This document shows positions 63,578-64,000 of a stretch of DNA of 64,000 nt, piece by piece. Origin of the DNA: Circinella umbellata (Eukaryota > Mucoromycota > Mucoromycetes > Mucorales > Lichtheimiaceae); NCBI GenBank assembly GCA_025093555.1, contig JAIWNF010000049.1, positions 124,001-188,000 on the forward strand, given 5' to 3'. The translations under genes and the position numbers were made by a program. Numbering within the stretch: position 1 is the stretch's first letter; each line of letters starts with the position of its first letter. The notes under the pieces are model-generated. The model saw only the letters and a program-made list of their open reading frames with translations. It searched no databases and was not told the origin of the DNA.

Positions 63578-64000
63578 ATGGCTAGTTATTTAGGTTCAAA
63601 AGAGCTTCAAGAATATATTGCTAGTGAACCCGAACCTGATTTCAAACTGTTTATTGCAAAAAACAAAAACGACATTGCAGTATGGTCGTCTTCTTTCAAC
63701 ATTTGTTCAGCACTCGATCTCTTTACAATATGGGAAAACAGATATAAAGCAGCATGGAATTTGGATTCGATAAAAGGAAAGAAACAATGTCCAAGGTATA
63801 TATATTGACACGTATAAAAAAAATAGCTTAAAATAATATTGGTTCATTTTTTTTTTAAAAAAAACAGGATAACCGTGAAAGACACGCTTTACTTGTGGCA
63901 GTCAATTGAGAACATAATTCATGCAATCGTAAGTTAATAGTGAAAACTTTCCAATGAATATAGTAGTAGCAACTGTAATGACCAACATATTATTTATAGA
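63578..64000 (+). CDS. Unknown protein, 5' part, runs off the window
   Basis: I do not recognise this protein. Exon 1, 63578-63795, begins MASYLGSKELQEYIASEPEP and reads IAKNKNDIAVWSSSFNICSA, LDLFTIWENRYKAAWNLDSI. The intron (GTATAT ... ACAG, with a T10A8 block before the acceptor) joins AG|G to exon 2, 63868-63928, RITVKDTLYLWQSIENIIHA then I. A good donor GTAAGT follows, and the rest lies beyond 64000. Codon use and clean splice phase argue for a real gene. Its position beside transposon relics and the other unknown gene (54612-56648) suggests a lineage-specific, possibly multi-copy family. Confidence 0.6.

Noticed and set aside
54612..64000. A defence or toxin system formed by the unknown genes
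   Set aside because: The two unknown genes lie apart on opposite strands, share no recognisable domains with known systems and are separated by transposon relics; there is no evidence that they act together.

Overview
The window is nuclear DNA of an early-diverging fungus, most likely Mucoromycota and probably Mucorales. It is AT-rich, with compact multi-intron genes and short GT-AG introns (about 60-120 bp). Three things support the placement: fungal-type proteins (an Ert1/AcuK-like Zn2Cys6 factor, Tvp23), an Integrator-type INTS11 nuclease that I recall as absent from Dikarya, and decayed DNA transposons. There are no bacterial operons, rRNA, CRISPR or convincing tRNA genes. The species cannot be named from sequence alone.

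Layout. From 0 to about 49 kb lies a gene-dense housekeeping block. In order: a hypothetical acidic protein (+); the APC/C subunit Cdc27/APC3 (+); an Ert1/AcuK-like regulator of gluconeogenesis (-); Tvp23 (-); a small possible tail-anchored ORF (+); INTS11 (+); eIF5B (-); a kinesin-3 motor with FHA and PH domains (-); calcineurin A (+); an ER protein disulfide isomerase ending in RDEL (-); mitochondrial methylcrotonyl-CoA carboxylase beta (-); the Vps15 subunit of the Vps34 PI3-kinase complex (-); and a JmjN/JmjC KDM4-like demethylase (-). Exon joins were worked out by hand from splice sites and reading phase. They are good for most genes, while the many-exon VPS15 is given mainly as an outer span.

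From about 30 to 34.6 kb there is a gene-poor gap with an inverted-repeat element and one short TIR element. From about 49 to 64 kb the character changes to a repeat-rich accessory compartment. It holds a fragment related to a local gene family; a TIR element with 17-bp ends; a 99-bp TA-flanked pogo-like MITE; a direct duplication of about 1.15 kb (52.9-54.4 and 60.4-61.6 kb) whose left copy is interrupted by a 420-bp MITE; an apparently intact hypothetical gene of unknown family; a MULE-type transposase pseudogene; a three-unit tandem repeat; a 1.65-kb element with TIRs of more than 40 bp carrying a broken RTC4-like gene; and the 5' end of another unknown gene running off the right edge.

The housekeeping genes do not form one pathway; they are ordinary eukaryotic neighbours in convergent, divergent and tandem arrangement. 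The most interesting points are INTS11 with a complete set of catalytic residues in a fungus, the RTC4-like relic inside long TIRs, the same-family MITE pair with one copy caught inside a duplicated repeat (giving a filled/empty-site comparison), and the unknown gene with a GD...ELGCTEIG motif.
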